DNA from: Thermotogae bacterium
GTDB lineage: Bacteria; Thermotogota; Thermotogae; Petrotogales; Kosmotogaceae
Length of the DNA: 9,173 nt
Reading direction: 5' to 3'
NCBI GenBank assembly: GCA_003643975.1
Contig: QNAR01000048.1
Coordinates: 1 to 9,173 of the forward strand
A program made the translations under genes and the position numbers. Positions 5,493 to 9,173 of this stretch are shown here, one piece after another (the first letter of the stretch is position 1; each line of letters opens with the position of its first letter). Below the pieces are notes generated by a model. The model did no database searches. It worked only from the letters and a program-made list of their open reading frames with translations, and was not told the DNA's origin.

Positions 5493-7289
5493 ATGAAAAA
5501 GTTTTTATTTGTCTTTCTTGTCTTAGCAATTGCATCAATGCTTTTTGCTGCTCAGTTTCAGCTAACCATTCTTCACACAAGTGATTTGCACGGAAATATT
5601 TTTCCAATTAACTATGCCACAAATCAACCATATTATGTTGGCTTGGGGAAAGTTTCAACGATATTAAAAAACACTTTGGCGGAAAACCCTGCCACAATCA
5701 TCCTGGATACTGGCGATTTAATACAGGGAACACCATTGGAATACTATCATGCGAAAATTGACAACACTCCTGCAGACCCTATGGTTCTAGTTATGAATCA
5801 CATGGGTTATAAAGCCACAGTAATTGGCAACCATGAATTTAACTATGGTATGAATGTTCTTGAAAAAGCCATTTCTGAAGCAGACTTTCCTTTCCTAAGC
5901 GCTAATATCGTCAAGAAGGGAACGGATGAGCCTTTCTTTAAACCGTACATTCTTTTCAATGTTGTCAGTGGTGATGACATTATCACTGTGGCTTATCTAG
6001 GTTTGACGACAAAATACATACCCAATTGGGAAGAGCCAAAGCACATAGAAATGTTGGATTTCCTGGATCCTGTTGAGGTTGCAAAGAAATACGTTCCGAT
6101 GCTCAACGACGTGGCAGATGTTGTTATCGTAGGATATCATGGTGGCTTGGAAAGAGATCCTGAAACTGGTGAGCCAACAGAAGAGCTCACTGGCGAAAAC
6201 CAGGGTTATCAACTGCTCAAAGAAGTACCCGGTATCGATGTGTTGCTTACAGGCCATCAACACAGAACGATAGCCACCATTGTTGATGAAGTCGTTATAT
6301 CACAACCAAGTAATTGGGGAAAAGTAGTAAACAGAATTGACTTAACTCTTGAACTCAAGGACGGGAAATGGGTTATCTCTGATAAAAACATTTCATCAAT
6401 CTCTTCAAAAACGGTTGATGCTGACCCGGAAGTGCTCGCTCTTGTTCAGGATTATGAAGACAAAGTCCAGGAATGGCTAGATCAACCTGTTGGTTTAGCC
6501 ACCGGTGACTTCTATATAGACGATCCTATGATAGCGAGGTTAGCTGATAATCCGCTTATTGAGTTTATAAATAGAGTGCAGATGGATGCTAGCGGAGCAC
6601 CAATATCGTCAGCCGCACTTTTTAACAATGATATCAAGGGCTGGAAAGCAGGACCTGTTACTCTAAGAGATATTAACGCTGTTTATATTTACCCCAATAC
6701 ATTAAAAGTTATCAGGGTAACAGGTGCTGATATTAAGGCTGCTCTGGAAAGAAGTGCTGAATACTTTAGCGTTGTGGATGGCGAGGTAACAGTAACGAAA
6801 AGTTGGGTTGATCCAAAACCAAGGCATTACAACTATGATATGTGGGAAGGAATTGATTATAAAATAGCAGTTAACAAACCTGTCGGAGAACGAATAATAG
6901 AGCTCAAATTCAATGGGAAGCCTATCGATCCAGATGCTGAATACGAGATTGTCTTGAACAACTATCGTGCAGGCGGTGGCGGCGGATACACAATGTTCCA
7001 GGGAAAACCTGTGGTTAGAGAGGTAATGCTTGAAGTTTCTGAAATAATTGCCGATTATATCATGGAACACGAAACCATCAGTCCTACCGTAGATGGAAAC
7101 TGGGCAGTAGGTGTAGGTGATATTTATCAGATCAAATGGAATGACACCCTTAGAAAGATCGCGGAGGATTATGGCATTACTGTGAAGGAACTCATTCAGA
7201 TGAATCCTTTCTTGAAAAATGTTGATAGAATAGACGCTGGGACACAATTGATGATTTTCAAACCTTTTGTTCCTGAACTGGTGCATTAA
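5493..7289 (+). CDS. Exported 5'-nucleotidase / 2',3'-cyclic phosphodiesterase with C-terminal LysM
   Basis: A 598-residue dinuclear metallophosphatase that should remove phosphate from nucleotides, or open cyclic nucleotides, outside the cytoplasmic membrane for nucleoside and phosphate salvage. A signal peptide (1-19, MKKFLFVFLVLAIASMLFA) leads into the calcineurin-like domain with metal-site motifs TSDLHGN (D31, H33), LDTGDLIQG (D75 in the second D position), GNHEFNYG (N113, H114), VGYHGG (H216) and LTGHQHR (H255, H257). The C-terminal nucleotidase domain (about 340-510) carries FNNDIKGW, IYPNTLKV, HYNYDMWEGIDY and LNNYRAGGGGGY, closest in style to CpdB/YfkN phosphodiesterases rather than UshA. 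A LysM module (about 544-589, IYQIKWNDTLRKIAEDYGIT...) should hold the enzyme on peptidoglycan. The ATG at 5493 directly precedes the signal peptide, with GAGGGGGTG upstream; the TTG at 5475 would overlap that site. It is transcribed alone and followed by a strong terminator. Confidence 0.94.
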   Translation: MKKFLFVFLVLAIASMLFAAQFQLTILHTSDLHGNIFPINYATNQPYYVGLGKVSTILKNTLAENPATIILDTGDLIQGTPLEYYHAKIDNTPADPMVLVMNHMGYKATVIGNHEFNYGMNVLEKAISEADFPFLSANIVKKGTDEPFFKPYILFNVVSGDDIITVAYLGLTTKYIPNWEEPKHIEMLDFLDPVEVAKKYVPMLNDVADVVIVGYHGGLERDPETGEPTEELTGENQGYQLLKEVPGIDVLLTGHQHRTIATIVDEVVISQPSNWGKVVNRIDLTLELKDGKWVISDKNISSISSKTVDADPEVLALVQDYEDKVQEWLDQPVGLATGDFYIDDPMIARLADNPLIEFINRVQMDASGAPISSAALFNNDIKGWKAGPVTLRDINAVYIYPNTLKVIRVTGADIKAALERSAEYFSVVDGEVTVTKSWVDPKPRHYNYDMWEGIDYKIAVNKPVGERIIELKFNGKPIDPDAEYEIVLNNYRAGGGGGYTMFQGKPVVREVMLEVSEIIADYIMEHETISPTVDGNWAVGVGDIYQIKWNDTLRKIAEDYGITVKELIQMNPFLKNVDRIDAGTQLMIFKPFVPELVH

Positions 7290-7309
7290 GCTGTTCATAA
7301 TTCAAGCTT

Positions 7310-7339
7310 AAAAAAGAGGCCTTTAGGCCTCTTTTTTTT
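7310..7339 (+). terminator. Intrinsic terminator after the nucleotidase gene
   Basis: AAAAAAGAGGCC-TTTA-GGCCTCTTTTTT forms a 12-bp perfect stem with a 4-nt loop and a run of eight Ts, 21 nt after the stop codon. The A-run makes it symmetric, but no minus-strand gene ends here, so it serves the nucleotidase gene. Confidence 0.95.
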
Positions 7340-7430
7340 GCAATACAAAGCGTATTCCAAATGATCAAATTAGTTTCATATGATATATTGTATCTTAATC
7401 ATACCCCCTCTTTGGTTCATTTCATAATAT

Positions 7431-7449
7431 CATAATGTGTACATAATGT
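7431..7449 (+). promoter_or_regulatory. Direct repeat CATAATGT upstream of the M32 promoter
   Basis: CATAATGT occurs at 7431-7438 and again at 7442-7449, an 11-bp period close to one helical turn; a further CATAAT is at 7423-7428. The pair lies just where a -35 box would be for the extended -10 promoter, so it could bind an activator. This reading is tentative in AT-rich DNA. Confidence 0.3.
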
Positions 7450-7462
7450 CGATTTTGCAAAG

Positions 7463-7471
7463 TGTTATAAT
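7463..7471 (+). promoter_or_regulatory. Extended -10 promoter of the carboxypeptidase gene
   Basis: TGTTATAAT matches the extended -10 consensus (TGnTATAAT) fully. No good -35 hexamer is found 16-18 bp upstream, which is usual for extended -10 promoters. Transcription would begin near 7478, about 24 nt before the start codon. Confidence 0.65.
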
Positions 7472-7501
7472 TTACACACATTTGATAACCGAGGTGATAC
7501 A

Positions 7502-9001
7502 ATGGAGGTTGTAAAAAGGCTTAAAGCGCTTCTGAAGGAGATCTCTGTGATAAATTCATCTGTATCATTGATGCATTGGGATCAGAGGACGTATATGCCG
7601 TCAAAAGGGGCTGAAACCCGCGCAGAAGCTCTGGGATACCTTTCTGCACTCTCTTTCAGAAAATTGATCTCACCCGAAATGGGCGAATTGTTGGAAACTC
7701 TATCTTCTAAAAACGACTCAACTTCTCTTTCAGACCTTGAAGCTGCTCTTGTAAGAGTAGTAAAGCATGATTACGAAAAGGCAAAGGCGATCCCGCCAGA
7801 GTTATATCAAAAATTCGTGATTACATCTTCAAAAAGTCAGACAGCCTGGGAAAAAGCTAAAAAGGAAAATGATTTCGCGTCTTTTAGTCCCTATCTTGAA
7901 GAGATTTTGAAGCTTTTAAGAGAGATGGTAGAATTTTACGGTTATGAAGAAGATCCTTATGATGCGCTTCTTGACAATTACGAGCCTGGTATGACTACCT
8001 CAAAACTGGAACACATTGTCTCGGAATTAAAGCCCAAACTGATAAGCCTAATTGAAAATCTTTCAGCGCATGCTCCCATCGACGATTCTTTTCTGAAGGG
8101 AAAATTTTCAAAGCATGCTCAGAAAAAGCTCTCAATGGAGGCGTTAAAGTGCATAGGATATGACTTCAACGCTGGTAGGCTTGATGAAACCATTCATCCT
8201 TTCACTATAACCATTGGCACTGGAGATGTTAGAGTTACAACTGAATATAAACTTTCAGAATTCATAGCTTCACTTTATGGAACTATCCACGAAGGCGGGC
8301 ACGCCCTTTATGAACAGGGTATCTCTCCGGAATTAAAATGGACTCTCCTTGACAGCGGCGCTTCAATGGGTATTCATGAATCGCAATCGAGAATGATGGA
8401 GAATATAATAGGAAGAAGCTACGAATTTCTCAGCTTCTTCTATCCTAAAATCCAAAGGGCTTTCCCAAAGACTCTGAAAGATGTGCCACTCGAGAGCTTT
8501 TATAGGGCAGTCAACAAAGTAAAGCCCTCTTATGTACGAATAGAAGCTGATGAAGTAACGTATAATTTACACATTATGCTCAGGTTTGAACTTGAGAAAG
8601 CCCTTATCAACCGGGAATTAGAGGTTAAAGATCTTCCTGATGCCTGGAATGCAAAAATGAATGAGTATTTTGGCATTGTTCCTCCTAGTGATTCTCTCGG
8701 TGTTCTTCAAGACGTTCACTGGGCCGGTGGAATGATTGGTTATTTCCCCTCCTACATGCTTGGCAATCTCTATGCAGTACAGTTTTTCAACTCAGCCTTG
8801 CAGGAAATTCCAGAGCTTAAGAAAGAAATTGCAGCTGGCAAACTTTCAACTCTAAGGGAATGGCTAAAAGAAAAAATTCACAAACACGGACGCATTTACA
8901 AGCCGGAAGAATTATGCAAACGTGCAACCGGAGAAGAACTCTCTCCCAGATATTTTATTGATTATGTAGAAGACAAATTTCGAAGAATATATGGGCTTTG
9001 A
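7502..9001 (+). CDS. M32-family zinc carboxypeptidase (carboxypeptidase Taq type)
   Basis: A 499-residue cytoplasmic metallocarboxypeptidase expected to remove C-terminal residues from peptides, with broad specificity and usually excluding proline. No signal peptide. The zinc site is HEGGH (263-267), the M32 form of HExxH, with the third ligand expected at E293 in HESQSRMMEN (292-301). Other family blocks are SLMHWDQRTYMP (22-33), HPFTITIGTGDVRVTT (232-247), YVRIEADEVTYNLHI (344-358) and DVHWAGGMIGYFPSYMLGN (404-422). Length equals that of Thermus carboxypeptidase 1 homologues and all catalytic blocks are intact. The ATG at 7502 follows GAGGTGA by 4 nt. The inverted copy of the repeat begins 8 bp after its stop codon, and no classical terminator is seen. 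Confidence 0.96.
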   Translation: MEVVKRLKALLKEISVINSSVSLMHWDQRTYMPSKGAETRAEALGYLSALSFRKLISPEMGELLETLSSKNDSTSLSDLEAALVRVVKHDYEKAKAIPPELYQKFVITSSKSQTAWEKAKKENDFASFSPYLEEILKLLREMVEFYGYEEDPYDALLDNYEPGMTTSKLEHIVSELKPKLISLIENLSAHAPIDDSFLKGKFSKHAQKKLSMEALKCIGYDFNAGRLDETIHPFTITIGTGDVRVTTEYKLSEFIASLYGTIHEGGHALYEQGISPELKWTLLDSGASMGIHESQSRMMENIIGRSYEFLSFFYPKIQRAFPKTLKDVPLESFYRAVNKVKPSYVRIEADEVTYNLHIMLRFELEKALINRELEVKDLPDAWNAKMNEYFGIVPPSDSLGVLQDVHWAGGMIGYFPSYMLGNLYAVQFFNSALQEIPELKKEIAAGKLSTLREWLKEKIHKHGRIYKPEELCKRATGEELSPRYFIDYVEDKFRRIYGL

Positions 9002-9008
9002 AAGATCG

Positions 9009-9156
9009 AGAACCGCATTTATAAGGGTCTAGGGTGTTAAGAATCGGGTCTAGGGTCTGGTTGTTGGGGTTTAGTAAAGACCAGACCCAAGACCCGTGTT
9101 GCTAAAACGCGCTATGAATTGCTAGCGCAATTGCTCTGAACTCCTGCGGAGTTGCC
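9009..9156 (-). repeat. Inverted copy of the structured repeat
   Basis: Reverse-oriented copy of the element at the left end. Positions 9009-9055 match 363-409 exactly in reverse complement (47 bp), and 9071-9156 match 79-164 of unit A with 4 differences. Only two 21-bp hairpins are present, with altered loops (GCA for GTA, GCTA for GTTA) but unchanged stems. Homology stops at about 9156; the final 17 bases are unrelated. It is a mosaic, sharing two middle substitutions with unit B but the tail of unit A. Confidence 0.93.
9053..9088 (+). other. Stem-loop in the right repeat
   Basis: GGGTCTGGT (9053-9061) and ACCAGACCC (9080-9088) form a perfect 9-bp stem around an 18-nt GT-rich loop, starting 52 nt after the carboxypeptidase stop codon. 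It would be in the 3' untranslated part of that mRNA. It lacks a T-run, so it is not a classical terminator, but it could protect the 3' end. The left array lacks this exact pairing. Confidence 0.5.
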
Positions 9157-9173
9157 ATCGTAATCACCCCCTA

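Noticed and set aside
6702..7298. 198-codon open frame antisense to the nucleotidase gene
   Set aside because: It overlaps conserved nucleotidase and LysM coding sequence, with no ribosome site and no recognisable motif.
363..9055. Composite transposon or integrated element
   Set aside because: Inverted ends are present, but no transposase, integrase, resolvase or target duplication is visible and the cargo is housekeeping genes with uniform composition; kept only as an open finding.

Overview
The window looks like a chromosomal segment of a thermophilic, AT-rich bacterium. The GGAGGTG-type ribosome binding sites, a TTG start, tRNAs with encoded CCA ends, and the mix of a LysM-tailed secreted metallophosphatase, an M32 carboxypeptidase and a DUF2207 protein suggest Thermotogota, perhaps near Kosmotoga or Mesotoga. 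The phylum is an inference from gene style; no rRNA or other decisive marker is present.

Layout: 1-409 is a noncoding array of about 170-176 bp repeats. Each unit has four short hairpins spaced exactly 21 bp apart, followed by C-rich CCCTAGACCC-like tracts. Next, all on the minus strand, come an MFS transporter (439-1719) with a palindrome in its promoter, a three-tRNA operon (Glu-Val-Phe, 1816-2055) with a clear promoter and terminator, a 300-bp intergenic stretch with degenerate 21-bp motifs, a second MFS transporter of a different subfamily (2356-3486), and a DUF2207 membrane protein with a Gly/Ser tail (3554-5335). The last two are probably co-transcribed. A 157-bp divergent intergenic region separates these from two plus-strand genes: an exported 5'-nucleotidase/cyclic phosphodiesterase with a LysM tail (5493-7289, followed by a strong terminator) and an M32 zinc carboxypeptidase (7502-9001). 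At 9009-9156 the repeat returns in inverted orientation, directly after the carboxypeptidase stop codon.

The genes are ordinary housekeeping and transport functions: nucleotide scavenging outside the cytoplasmic membrane, peptide trimming in the cytoplasm, solute transport and tRNA supply. They do not form an obvious joint pathway. The most unusual part is the repeat family. A 47-bp segment is perfectly inverted at the two ends of an 8.6-kb interval. The repeat sits just after stop codons in the same orientation relative to each upstream gene, has hairpins whose two arms vary together, and carries regularly spaced G-tracts on the mRNA-like strand. This makes it a good candidate for a lineage-specific structured repeat (REP- or MITE-like). 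No defence system, CRISPR array, transposase or integrase is visible.
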